Shown: positions 24,719-33,142 of the stretch, in pieces
Numbering within the stretch: position 1 is the stretch's first letter
Layout: the number at the start of each line of letters is the position of its first letter
Origin: Flemingiibacterium sp045636145
GTDB taxonomy: Bacteria > Bacillota > Clostridia > Oscillospirales > CAG-272
NCBI GenBank assembly: GCA_045636145.1
Contig: JAZTWV010000047.1
Location: forward strand, 1-64,000
Length of the DNA: 64,000 nucleotides
Reading direction: 5' to 3'
Position numbers and translations under genes: made by a program
Notes under the pieces: generated by a model
What the model was told of the DNA's origin: nothing
The model's input: the letters and a program-made list of their open reading frames with translations, nothing else
Databases searched by the model: none

Positions 24719-25678
24719 TTATTGATTAAATTCCTTTAAAAACCATATTTTGCTCTTTTGCGCCGAAAAGCTTTTTTTATCGAGGTAATCAAGCACGGTG
24801 CCGTGGGTTTTGAACTTAAATTCCAGCTTGTATGCGTATAACGCCTGAAATTTGTATCCATGCTTTCTATCGTCCCTGTTTATGCCGTATTTTCCGTCTC
24901 CAAGGAGCGGATGACCGATTGATGCAAAGTGTGCACGTATTTGATGTGTTCGCCCTGTAACAAGCTCCACTTCAACAAGCGAAAGGTCACGGGTTTCTTC
25001 AAGCACACGGTATTTTGTGATTATTTCCTTGTAACCCGGACGGGGAGACGTTGAAATATCCACCATGTTGCTGGCGGAGTCCTTTTTTAAGTATCCTCTC
25101 AGCGTGTCGGTTTTCTTCTTTGTAATACCGTGAATCGCGGCAAGGTAAAACTTTGACAGCTCGTCGTTTTTAATCTTTTCGTTCATTACGCGAAGCGCTT
25201 CCGCATTTTTTGCCGCGATGACAATGCCGCCGGTGTTTCTGTCGATGCGGTTGCACAGCGCGGGAGCGAATGACTGCTCGTCCTCGGGCTTATATTCACC
25301 TTTTCTGTAGAGGTAAGCTTTGACATGACCTATAAGGGTATTAACCTCTTCCTCGTCATCGGAATGAACAATAAGCCCCGGCTGTTTTTCAAGGAGCATT
25401 ATGTTTTCATCCTCGTATACGATGTCAAGATGAGGTGTCAGCTTCATAAAAGCCTGTTCCGTTGCGGTATCCGAGAAAAATTCCTCAGATACGAACATCT
25501 CGACTGTATCGCCCTCATTTAGAATATACCCGATGTCGGTACGCTTGCGATTTACCTTTATCTTTTTGGTGCGTATGCATTTGTACATAAGCGATTTTGG
25601 CATTGCCTTGACCGCTTTTGAAAGAAATTTATCAAGACGCTGTCCTGCGTCATTCTGTTTTATATATAATGTGCGCAT
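24719..25678 (-). CDS. RluA-family pseudouridine synthase
   Basis: 319 residues: an N-terminal S4 RNA-binding domain (~13-70) and the RluA/RluD catalytic domain. The catalytic Asp is in LCNRIDRNTGG (usual HRLDRxTSG). TGRTHQIRAHFASIGHPLLGD is a conserved family segment. It modifies uridines in rRNA or tRNA; the exact site cannot be told. 73 nt after the phosphopantetheinyl transferase gene, probably one transcript. Confidence 0.88.
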   Translation of the reverse strand: MRTLYIKQNDAGQRLDKFLSKAVKAMPKSLMYKCIRTKKIKVNRKRTDIGYILNEGDTVEMFVSEEFFSDTATEQAFMKLTPHLDIVYEDENIMLLEKQPGLIVHSDDEEEVNTLIGHVKAYLYRKGEYKPEDEQSFAPALCNRIDRNTGGIVIAAKNAEALRVMNEKIKNDELSKFYLAAIHGITKKKTDTLRGYLKKDSASNMVDISTSPRPGYKEIITKYRVLEETRDLSLVEVELVTGRTHQIRAHFASIGHPLLGDGKYGINRDDRKHGYKFQALYAYKLEFKFKTHGTVLDYLDKKSFSAQKSKIWFLKEFNQ

Positions 25679-25751
25679 TGATTACTCCTGTGACTTGTAT
25701 CGGTGTTGTTTGACGTTGTAACGCGCCGAAATGTTCCCGAAATTCATATAT

Positions 25752-26267
25752 TTATAAAATAACATATATAGGTTTTGAGGTATACTTTTCTGAGGAGCAT
25801 ATGCACACCGCATAATCCTCATACAAAAAGTGCGAGAAGCACAGCTCCGAATCAAATACCGAAAATGAACTCATCGGACGGGAAAAGCCTTCTCCCGTAT
25901 ATTTCATATAACTTTCCTTTGCACACCAGACCTCATAAAAATTCATCGCCGGTGCTGTTATCACATAATCGGCTTCGGACGGCGTGAAATACCGTTTTGC
26001 CAAGCGCATAAGCCGCTCCTCGGTGCCGTCTGTATGTTCTACGTCGACTCCGATTTCATGATCGGATATTGCCACCGCGCAAAGAGTGTTTGAATGTGAT
26101 ATGCTGACATGGATCTTATCCTCATCTTTGAATCGCGGTCTGCCATTTTGATCATGACACAGCATGGCAGATCTTTTAAATATGTCACGAAACGCATATT
26201 CCGAAAGCTTTCGTGCCACCTCGTGCTCATCTGATTTTGTACATCCTGTAAGATACAGCCATATCAC
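25752..26267 (-). CDS. 4'-phosphopantetheinyl transferase (Sfp type)
   Basis: Activates carrier proteins by adding the phosphopantetheine arm from CoA. Start set at GTG 26267, 8 nt after a strong AAAGGAGG; the longer frame would begin inside the rnf terminator. 171 residues. Motifs: HVSISHS, IGVDVEH (Mg-binding Asp) and WCAKESYMKYTGEG (Glu and Lys). No biosynthetic gene cluster is in the window, so the natural target may be the fatty-acid ACP or a distant NRPS/PKS. Confidence 0.87.
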   Translation of the reverse strand: MIWLYLTGCTKSDEHEVARKLSEYAFRDIFKRSAMLCHDQNGRPRFKDEDKIHVSISHSNTLCAVAISDHEIGVDVEHTDGTEERLMRLAKRYFTPSEADYVITAPAMNFYEVWCAKESYMKYTGEGFSRPMSSFSVFDSELCFSHFLYEDYAVCICSSEKYTSKPIYVIL

Positions 26268-26293
26268 GGTATGCGCCTCCTTTCGGCATAAAG

Positions 26294-26328
26294 CGACAAA
26301 ACGAGGCACCGTGCACGGCACCTCGTGT
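26294..26328 (-). terminator. Terminator of the rnf operon
   Basis: A perfect palindromic hairpin (26301-26326; arms ACGAGGTGCCG/CGGTGCCTCGT, 4-nt TGCA centre) followed by TTTTG on the minus strand, 7 nt after the rnfB stop. Confidence 0.85.
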
Positions 26329-26333
26329 ATTTG

Positions 26334-27182
26334 TCAGGCTTCTTCGATGTGTTCGGGATTTATTGTGATGTTTACACGCTGGGATTTATCCGACCAGATA
26401 ATCTTTCTCGGACACTTCTCGACGCACGCACCGCACTGAACGCATTTTTCGTAGTCGATGGATGCAACATAGTCGGTAACGTGTATAGCGCCCTCGGCGC
26501 AAGCTTTCTCGCAAAGGCGGCAGCTTATGCAGCCCACCTCGCAGTATTTTTTGGTAACAGCGCCTTTGTCAACGGACATACATCCAACCCAATGGGTAGA
26601 ATCGTAGGGGATAAGCTTAATAATATGCTTCGGACACGTTGTAACGCACTTGCCGCACGCCTGACATTTTTCGTAGTCAACTACAGCAACGCCGTTTACT
26701 ACTTCAATAGCGTCAAACACGCACGCCTTAACGCAGTTTCCAAGACCGATGCATCCGTTGGGGCAAAGCTTGTCGCCGCCGCCAAGCTTTGAAGCGGCAT
26801 AGCAGTCAACAGCACCCTCGTAAACGTATTTTTTGTTGGCAAACTCAGATGTGCCGGAGCACATAACCTGTGCACGCATACGGACAGGCTTTTCAGCCGC
26901 AACACCCATTATGGCGGCTATTTTTGCGGCAAGCGCTTCGTCACCTGCAACACAGGCTGATGTTTTCGCTTCGCCTTTTGCAATAGCCTCGGCTAGTGCC
27001 GCACAGCCTGCGTAGCCGCATCCTCCGCAGTTAGCGCCCGGAAGCAGTTCGGATATCTCCTCCACACGCTCGTCCGATTTCACATAGAAAATTTTTGAAG
27101 CTATGGCAAGAAGTACACCCATTGCGCCGCCGAGAATTGCAAACCACAGGGCGGCAAAAAGAATATTTTGAATGTTTTCCAT
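26334..27182 (-). CDS. rnfB: Rnf complex subunit RnfB (iron-sulfur protein)
   Basis: Subunit of the ferredoxin:NAD+ oxidoreductase that pumps Na+ or H+. 282 residues: an N-terminal membrane helix, a 4Fe-4S domain with GANCGGCGYAGC, and ferredoxin-like CxxCxxCxxxC clusters in the rest (CQACGKCVTTCP, CISCRLCEKAC, CVQCGACVEKCP). It takes electrons from reduced ferredoxin. Last gene of rnfCDGEAB, 13 nt after rnfA. Confidence 0.95.
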   Translation of the reverse strand: MENIQNILFAALWFAILGGAMGVLLAIASKIFYVKSDERVEEISELLPGANCGGCGYAGCAALAEAIAKGEAKTSACVAGDEALAAKIAAIMGVAAEKPVRMRAQVMCSGTSEFANKKYVYEGAVDCYAASKLGGGDKLCPNGCIGLGNCVKACVFDAIEVVNGVAVVDYEKCQACGKCVTTCPKHIIKLIPYDSTHWVGCMSVDKGAVTKKYCEVGCISCRLCEKACAEGAIHVTDYVASIDYEKCVQCGACVEKCPRKIIWSDKSQRVNITINPEHIEEA

Positions 27183-27195
27183 CTGTGTGTCCCCC

Positions 27196-27783
27196 TTAGA
27201 AGCTCATTCCGGAGAATCCGGAGAAAGCCATGGCGATAAGTCCCGCCGCGATAAGTGCAATGGGAGTGCCGCGGAAGCTTTTTGGCGGCTCAGCAAAGGA
27301 AATGCGCACGCGGACTCCTGCGAAGATAACTATAGCCAAGGTGAAGCCAACCGCAGATGCGAAGCCGTATGCTAAGGATTCAATGAAATTGTACCCGTTC
27401 TGAATATTAAGAAGTGCAGAACCGAGCACGGCACAGTTGGTTGTGATAAGCGGCAGGTAGATACCCAGCGCACCGTAAAGAGCCGGTACGAATTTGCGAA
27501 GGAACATTTCGATAAGCTGAACGAAAGATGCAATTATCAAAATGAACGCGATGGTTTCAAGATATTCAAGTCTAAACGGAACAAGTATCAGGTGATATAC
27601 CGCCCATGTTGCCGCGCTTGAGAGGGTCATTACAAATACCACGGCAAATCCCATGCCAAGCGCAGTATCCGGCTTTTCGGATACACCGAGGAAAGGGCAG
27701 ATACCGAGGAATTTTGAGAAAATGTAGTTTTCCACAAGCACCGCACCCAGCATCAAAAGGAGAATTTCAACAAGATAGTCCAT
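27196..27783 (-). CDS. rnfA: Rnf complex membrane subunit RnfA
   Basis: 195 residues, six transmembrane helices. ENYIFSKFLGICPFLGVS and TTNCAVLGSAL match the conserved RnfA/NqrE core that carries a Cys-ligated Fe-S centre in the membrane. Starts 1 nt after the rnfE stop. Confidence 0.95.
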   Translation of the reverse strand: MDYLVEILLLMLGAVLVENYIFSKFLGICPFLGVSEKPDTALGMGFAVVFVMTLSSAATWAVYHLILVPFRLEYLETIAFILIIASFVQLIEMFLRKFVPALYGALGIYLPLITTNCAVLGSALLNIQNGYNFIESLAYGFASAVGFTLAIVIFAGVRVRISFAEPPKSFRGTPIALIAAGLIAMAFSGFSGMSF

Positions 27784-27784
27784 G

Positions 27785-28507
27785 TCAGATTACCTCCTTT
27801 ACTTCCGCGCTTTCAGTCACGGTGATATCTTCTTTGGCAGTAAGCTCTGCTTCATTTTCAGCGGCTTTGATTTCGAGCGCCTTCTTCTTATCGTTTTCCT
27901 TTTTGGCGTTCATGATCTTATTCATAAGTGCAATGAGGAATCCGAGAGACAAAAATGCACCGGAGGGCAGAATGAAAATGATTGCCGGCTCAAAAAAGTC
28001 GGGCATTATCCGGAATCCGCAGAAAGTACCCGATCCGATGATCTCACGAACAGATGCAAGAAGTGAGAGCGCAAATGTGAATCCAAGACCCATCGCAAGA
28101 CCGTCAATGGCGGAAGGCAGTACGGGATTTTTTGATGCGAATGATTCAGCACGTGCCAAAATGATACAGTTTACTACTATGAGCGGAATGAAAAGTCCAA
28201 GGGACTTGTCAAGGTCGGGAAGATATGCCTTGATAAGCAGCTGTATCGCCGTTACAAATCCGGAAATAATAACTATGTAAGATGCTATACGTATCTGCTT
28301 TGGTATGAACTTGCGAAGGAGCGAAATGAAAATATTGGAGCAGATAAGCACGGCAGTGGTCGAAAGTCCCATTCCAAGTGCGTTTGTTACCGATGTGGTT
28401 ACAGCAAGTGTGGCGCACATACCGAGAAGCTGCATAAGAACGGGATTCTTATAGAACAGACCGTCAAGGAACTGCTCACAGACGTTTTTTACTGTATACT
28501 TGCTCAT
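27785..28507 (-). CDS. rnfE: Rnf complex membrane subunit RnfE
   Basis: 240 residues. Membrane partner of RnfA with the paralogous fold: NPVLMQLLGMCATLAVTTS and VVNCIILARAESFAS contain the conserved Cys residues. The C-terminal ~45 residues are a charged cytoplasmic tail. Overlaps rnfG by 4 nt (ATGA). Confidence 0.95.
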   Translation of the reverse strand: MSKYTVKNVCEQFLDGLFYKNPVLMQLLGMCATLAVTTSVTNALGMGLSTTAVLICSNIFISLLRKFIPKQIRIASYIVIISGFVTAIQLLIKAYLPDLDKSLGLFIPLIVVNCIILARAESFASKNPVLPSAIDGLAMGLGFTFALSLLASVREIIGSGTFCGFRIMPDFFEPAIIFILPSGAFLSLGFLIALMNKIMNAKKENDKKKALEIKAAENEAELTAKEDITVTESAEVKEVI

Positions 28508-29091
28508 TGTGCACCTCCGTTTGCCGCAAAGAAGGTGTGGTGCGCAGTAAGCGCGGTGTTTACCGCTTCAAGGATGGCATTTGATGAGATGGTAGAACCG
28601 GTGATTATGTCGATTCCGCCATTTAATGACTCAGCACCCTTGCCGATATACTGCGAGAGGTATACGGAATCGCCCACACGGCTTCCAAGACCGGGGGTCT
28701 CCGAATGAGACACCAATTTGACGCCTGCAAGCGTGCCGTCGACATTTACGCCTACCATTACGGTCATAGTGCCGCCGAATCCCAGAGGTTCAACCTGTGC
28801 CGCGTATCCTATGGCATTGCCGCTCTCTTTTACCACATAAAGCTCTGCTATTCCGCCAATGGGGGATTCGAAAAGCTCGCTTTCGATATCTCCCGAAAAA
28901 ATCTCGGCAATAGCCGCCGCCTTTTCGGCACGGGAATTTTCCGCGATCCTGTCAACTGTGAGCGCGTTTACTCCCGAAAGCAGAATTGCGGTAATTGTAC
29001 TTATGAGAAAAAGCTTAAACGTGATGCCGAGGATGGTTTTGACATCTCCGGTGTTTGCGGATGAAGATATTTCATTTTTTTGCTTTGCCAA
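28504..29091 (-). CDS. rnfG: Rnf complex subunit RnfG (covalent FMN)
   Basis: Start set at TTG 29091 (LAKQKNEISS), 8 nt after GGAGG; the longer frame from 29145 is inside rnfD. 195 residues: one N-terminal helix, then an extracytoplasmic FMN-binding domain with ITGSTISSNAI, where the second Thr should carry the phosphoester-linked FMN. Overlaps rnfD by 20 nt. Confidence 0.9.
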   Translation of the reverse strand: MAKQKNEISSSANTGDVKTILGITFKLFLISTITAILLSGVNALTVDRIAENSRAEKAAAIAEIFSGDIESELFESPIGGIAELYVVKESGNAIGYAAQVEPLGFGGTMTVMVGVNVDGTLAGVKLVSHSETPGLGSRVGDSVYLSQYIGKGAESLNGGIDIITGSTISSNAILEAVNTALTAHHTFFAANGGAQ

Positions 29092-30169
29092 CCTTAGCAC
29101 CTCCGAATCTTGTGGGTTTGGTGTAGCGGTCGAGATACCATACAAGAAGATTCATAATGAGTATCGCGAAGGAAACACCCTCGTTATAGCCTCCGAAGTA
29201 TCGGATGAAAACGGTGAGCGCACCGCATCCTATACCGTATATGACACGTCCCTTATTGGTTATAGGTGAAGTTACATAGTCTGTTGCCATGAAAATTGCA
29301 CCGAGGAACAGTCCGCCCGAAAGGATCTCGTAAAGCGCAAAATCAAGGGTAGGCGTGCTTTGCGGGAAAATATAGGAGAGCAGAAATACAGTTCCTATGA
29401 ATGACACAGGAATGTGCCATGTAATGACACGGCGTACCAGGAGATATATAAATCCTGCGGTGAGCAGCAGAGCTGAGGTTTCACCAAGACATCCGCCCTC
29501 ATAGCCGAGTGCGGCATTGAAAAGCGACGTGCTTGTAGGAAGAATCCCATTTTTCAGTGCAACAAGGGGCGTTGCACTTGCTACTGCATCGGGGACAGAT
29601 ATAGCTATGGGTGAAAGCTGTGTATCGGGGGACACAAAGGTGTTAAGATGTGCCGGCCATGCAAACAGGAATACACGTGCCGCGAGAGCCGGATTGACAA
29701 AGTTTTTGCCAAGACCGCCGAAGAGCTGTTTTACCACGATTATTGCAAATACCGAGCCTACCGCAGGTATCCAGAGCGGTACGGATACAGGCATATTCAT
29801 ACCGATAAGAAGTCCTGTAACCACTGCGGAAAAGTCAAGCACCGTAACCGGCTTTTTCATAAGCTTTTCCCATATGAACTCGGACAGCATGGCGAATATT
29901 ACGGCAATCGCCGTTACTGTGAGTGCACGCAGACCGAATATGTATATGCCGAAAATAAGCGCCGGAAGAAGCGCGATGCACACATCAAGCATTATGGTGC
30001 GTGTTGTATCGGCGGCGCGGATGTGCGGTGAGGGTGTTACCGTGAGAAGCTCAGGGACAAACGCATTTTTGTCTGTATCTTCAGTTACGCTAATATTGTC
30101 AGCTACTGCTGAGGGAGCGGCAGTATTGGCGGTTATATCACTTTGAATATTGTTCTGTTCAGTCGTCAT
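29072..30169 (-). CDS. rnfD: Rnf complex membrane subunit RnfD
   Basis: 365 residues. About 10 transmembrane helices of the NqrB/RnfD family. ASATPL is the likely covalent FMN site (Thr); GKNFVNPALAARVFL and FMATDYVTSP are conserved. The first ~45 residues are a hydrophilic Thr/Asn/Asp-rich extension, longer than I expect for the family. 15 nt after rnfC. Confidence 0.93.
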   Translation of the reverse strand: MTTEQNNIQSDITANTAAPSAVADNISVTEDTDKNAFVPELLTVTPSPHIRAADTTRTIMLDVCIALLPALIFGIYIFGLRALTVTAIAVIFAMLSEFIWEKLMKKPVTVLDFSAVVTGLLIGMNMPVSVPLWIPAVGSVFAIIVVKQLFGGLGKNFVNPALAARVFLFAWPAHLNTFVSPDTQLSPIAISVPDAVASATPLVALKNGILPTSTSLFNAALGYEGGCLGETSALLLTAGFIYLLVRRVITWHIPVSFIGTVFLLSYIFPQSTPTLDFALYEILSGGLFLGAIFMATDYVTSPITNKGRVIYGIGCGALTVFIRYFGGYNEGVSFAILIMNLLVWYLDRYTKPTRFGGAKVGKAKK

Positions 30170-30184
30170 TTTTCTGCCCCTCCT

Positions 30185-31555
30185 TTACTTGTTTTGGCTT
30201 TTTTCGCGTGCAATAAGCATTGCACGGCTGCGCTCAATTACCTTTATCTTGGTAGCGCGTATATATTGCGATATCGGAACGTGCGCAGGACAGCTGTAGG
30301 AACAGCTTCCGCACTCAACACAGCTTGTAATGTCGAACTGCTCCGCCATATCAAGCTTATCCTGCATAGAAAACATAGCAAGATAGTTCGGCATAAGCTT
30401 CATCGGGCATCCGCGCACACAGCGTCCGCATCTTATGCAGGCTATAGGCTGCTCATAAGGGTGCTCGATATCCTCGGACAACGCCAAAATAGCGGATGTG
30501 CCTTTGGTTACAGGAGAATCGATGTCCCACTGTGCAAAGCCCATCATAGGTCCGCCGTTTACGATCTTTTTCGGCTCGCGGGTAAGTCCGCCGCAGAAAG
30601 CGATAAGGTCGCGGTATGATGTTCCGATGGGAACAAGCACATTTTTGGGATTTTTGATGCAGTCACCGTCAACGGTTACAATACGCTCTACAAGCGGCAT
30701 ACCGGTTGCAAATGCGTTGTATATTGCGGCGCAGGTTTCGGCGTTGAAGATACAGCATCCCACATCTGCCGGGAGCTTGCCCATAGGAAGCTCCTTGCCT
30801 GTCAGTGCATAGATGATCTGACGCTCGTCGCCTTGCGGATATTTTGTTTTAAGTACATGAATTTTTACAAGCTCGCTGTCCGCTGTAAGCTCTTTTAGCT
30901 TTTTTATTGCGTCGGGCTTGTTGTCCTCAATTGCAATCTCGCCCTGTCTTATGCCGAAGGCTTTCAGAAGTATTTTGAGTCCGCCAATAACAGCACCGGG
31001 ATTTTCAAGGAGTAAACGGTGGTTTGCGGTTATGAACGGTTCGCATTCAGCGCAGTTTACAATGATATGCTCGACCTTGCCAAGAGCCGAATTTATTTTA
31101 GCATATGTAGGAAATGTGGCACCGCCCATACCTGAGATTCCGGCGTTCCTGACGACCTCAACGATCTCCTCTGTTGTGGTATCGGCAAGCGTTTTGCCCC
31201 ACGGTGCAATATCCGGGTGGACCTCCATGCGTCCGTCGTTTTCTATTACTACGTTTCGTATTCTTGCTCCTGTGGCTGTGCTGCGCTCGTCAATTCTTAT
31301 AACCTTACCCGAAATGCTTGAGTGCACGGGGCATCCGAGACCTGCTTCAACCTCGCCGATACGCTGTCCGCGAAGCACCGTGTCGCCAACACCCACACAA
31401 GGCTCTGCATGGATGCCTATATGCTGTGACATAGGTATTGATACCCAAGCCGGCGGTGTCATCGCTTCAACGGCACATCCGCGTGTATTTTTATGTTCTT
31501 CAACATGAATACCGCCATTAAAGGTTAATGCCAAATGAGTCACCTCTTTGCTCAA
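30185..31555 (-). CDS. rnfC: Rnf complex NADH-binding subunit RnfC
   Basis: 456 residues. Barrel-sandwich N-terminus, NADH/FMN-binding domain (GMGGATFPTYAKI) and two 4Fe-4S motifs at the end (CIRCGRCVRGCP, CVECGSCSYSCP). It reduces NAD+ or oxidises NADH. First gene of the operon, which has the clostridial order C-D-G-E-A-B. The complex lets the cell couple ferredoxin oxidation to an ion gradient. Confidence 0.95.
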   Translation of the reverse strand: MSKEVTHLALTFNGGIHVEEHKNTRGCAVEAMTPPAWVSIPMSQHIGIHAEPCVGVGDTVLRGQRIGEVEAGLGCPVHSSISGKVIRIDERSTATGARIRNVVIENDGRMEVHPDIAPWGKTLADTTTEEIVEVVRNAGISGMGGATFPTYAKINSALGKVEHIIVNCAECEPFITANHRLLLENPGAVIGGLKILLKAFGIRQGEIAIEDNKPDAIKKLKELTADSELVKIHVLKTKYPQGDERQIIYALTGKELPMGKLPADVGCCIFNAETCAAIYNAFATGMPLVERIVTVDGDCIKNPKNVLVPIGTSYRDLIAFCGGLTREPKKIVNGGPMMGFAQWDIDSPVTKGTSAILALSEDIEHPYEQPIACIRCGRCVRGCPMKLMPNYLAMFSMQDKLDMAEQFDITSCVECGSCSYSCPAHVPISQYIRATKIKVIERSRAMLIAREKSQNK

Positions 31556-31581
31556 AAATGATAAAATAATTGTATGATTAC

Positions 31582-31610
31582 ATTATACTACATTTCAGGC
31601 AATAAAACAA
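31582..31610 (-). promoter_or_regulatory. Promoter of the rnf operon
   Basis: TTGTTT and TATAAT with a 17-bp spacer on the minus strand; leader of about 20 nt. Confidence 0.65.
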
Positions 31611-31709
31611 GAGCAAAAATGACGAAATTAACAAAAATATTCGCTTTAAACTATGATTTTATGCAAATTGTCAACAAAATAACAAGCCTGATATTTGTTT
31701 GACAAACAT

Positions 31710-32444
31710 TTAAATGGGAATAGCGGCAAAAAGCGGCATGAGAATAACGGTAATAATTCCGCAAACTGCAATGGACAGACCGCTCATGGCTTCCTCTATT
31801 TCTCCAAATTCCCGCGCACGGGATGTGCCGATAGCGTGCGCCGCCGTACCGCAGGCGACTCCCACTGCAATCGGATGCTTGATGCGAAACAGCCGCACAA
31901 CGCCCGATGCGATTATATTTCCCACAATACCTGTCAGAACGATTACAGCAACAGTTACGGGGACGATTCCGCCAAACTCTTCGGAAACGCCCATGCCTAT
32001 GGCGGTGGTAATTGATTTCGGAAGGAGCGTTACATATTGCTCGCGGCTGAGACTGAAGATGCGGCTGATAGCAAATACACTTCCTATGCTGACTATCGCT
32101 CCCGATGCTATGCCGCCCAGTATTGCCAGCGGATATTTCTTTAAATATGAGAGCTTTTCGTAAAGCGGTATTGCAAGGCATACGGTTGTTGGGGTGAGCA
32201 TTACCTGAAACAGCGCCGCACCCGTGCCGTCATATTTGCCATCGGCGGTAAGTCTTCCGTATATGAATATATCGGGATCAATTCCGGCGGCAATGAGAAA
32301 AACGATTATTACCGTGCAGGATATGAGAAGTGGATTTAATATCGCAAGCCGGAACTTTTTTTGAAGCTTCAGGGCTATAAGGAAAACGGCGGCGGTTAAA
32401 AAAGCACCGAAAAACGAGGTGTTTGAAGCTATATTATTTAACAT
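31710..32444 (-). CDS. lrgB: LrgB/CidB family membrane protein
   Basis: 244 residues, mostly membrane helices, full-length LrgB-type protein; conserved LTPTTVCLAIPLYEK and KSITTAIGMGVSEEFGG. Works with LrgA-type proteins in control of murein hydrolases; pyruvate transport has also been shown for some relatives. Overlaps lrgA by 11 nt. Confidence 0.9.
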   Translation of the reverse strand: MLNNIASNTSFFGAFLTAAVFLIALKLQKKFRLAILNPLLISCTVIIVFLIAAGIDPDIFIYGRLTADGKYDGTGAALFQVMLTPTTVCLAIPLYEKLSYLKKYPLAILGGIASGAIVSIGSVFAISRIFSLSREQYVTLLPKSITTAIGMGVSEEFGGIVPVTVAVIVLTGIVGNIIASGVVRLFRIKHPIAVGVACGTAAHAIGTSRAREFGEIEEAMSGLSIAVCGIITVILMPLFAAIPI

Positions 32445-32808
32445 TATCCACTTGCTCCTTCTTACTTTGGAATTTTATAAGTGCGCCCGTCACGCATCCG
32501 CTTACTGCCATTACAACAAAGGTAGACAGCGTAGCCGTTATCAGAATGGGCACAAGAAATTCTGTGCAGGCGTCGAATTTTTTAATAAGTCCCACGCCGG
32601 GGGCTACGAACATTATGGGCATAAGCGAAAGGAGCAGATCGCCGGTTTTTTTGACCTGCGACAGCTTTATAACTCCCGCAAGCAGCAGAATAAACATAAT
32701 TGTAAGACCGTATATGCTTCCGGGAATTGGCAGAGGGATAAGGTATCCAAGCAGCTCGCCGAGAAAGGATACGGCGAGGATAAGCGTGATTTGCGACAGG
32801 TATTTCAT
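32434..32808 (-). CDS. lrgA: LrgA/CidA holin-like membrane protein
   Basis: Start set at ATG 32808 (MKYLSQITL) after GGAG; a longer frame from 32853 would begin inside the promoter. 124 residues, four helices. PLPIPGSIYGLTIMF and LMPIMFVAPGVGLI match the family. Partner of lrgB. No lytSR two-component genes are in the window. Confidence 0.88.
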   Translation of the reverse strand: MKYLSQITLILAVSFLGELLGYLIPLPIPGSIYGLTIMFILLLAGVIKLSQVKKTGDLLLSLMPIMFVAPGVGLIKKFDACTEFLVPILITATLSTFVVMAVSGCVTGALIKFQSKKEQVDNVK

Positions 32809-32851
32809 GGCTTTTATATCTCCGTATGTGTGATTTATGGACAGTGTATAC

Positions 32852-32880
32852 ATTTTACCATTTTATTATGTATATGTCAA
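32852..32880 (-). promoter_or_regulatory. Promoter of lrgAB
   Basis: TTGACA and TAAAAT with a 17-bp spacer, TGG before the -10. Confidence 0.7.
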
Positions 32881-33011
32881 TAATAAGCGGTGTTTCGGGA
32901 AGAAATCCTCATATGAGAAAGCCACGAAGCCATCAATTGGTTTAAAGTGCACCAAAATGGTCGTGTTTCTTTGTATACAACGCCAAAAAATAAATAATAT
33001 TGGCTGCGCTA

Positions 33012-33040
33012 TTGACAAGAACCACAATATATGGTATCAT
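33012..33040 (+). promoter_or_regulatory. Promoter of nrdDG
   Basis: TTGACA (33012-33017) and TATCAT (33035-33040) with a 17-bp spacer; TGG before the -10. Confidence 0.75.
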
Positions 33041-33069
33041 TTAAGAACAACGCATACTATATATAGTGG
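33021..33069 (+). promoter_or_regulatory. Pair of NrdR boxes over the nrdDG promoter
   Basis: Box 1 (33021-33036, core ACAATATATGGT) overlaps the spacer and -10. Box 2 (33054-33069, core CTATATATAG) lies just after the transcription start. The centres are 32 bp apart, about three DNA turns, as usual for NrdR pairs. This predicts repression by NrdR when dATP is plentiful. Confidence 0.75.
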
Positions 33070-33142
33070 TGCGACTATGAAAAATACAAAATGTGCGATA
33101 TGGACGATTTTTATAAAATACGGTAATTCAGGAGATGAAAAA

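Noticed and set aside
31680..31712. TTGACA upstream of the rnf promoter as a second promoter
   Set aside because: No acceptable -10 hexamer lies 16-18 bp downstream on the minus strand.
32837..33142. Longer 826-residue start for nrdD
   Set aside because: The added 102 codons run through the promoter and NrdR boxes. ATG 33143 with GGAG fits the family N-terminus.
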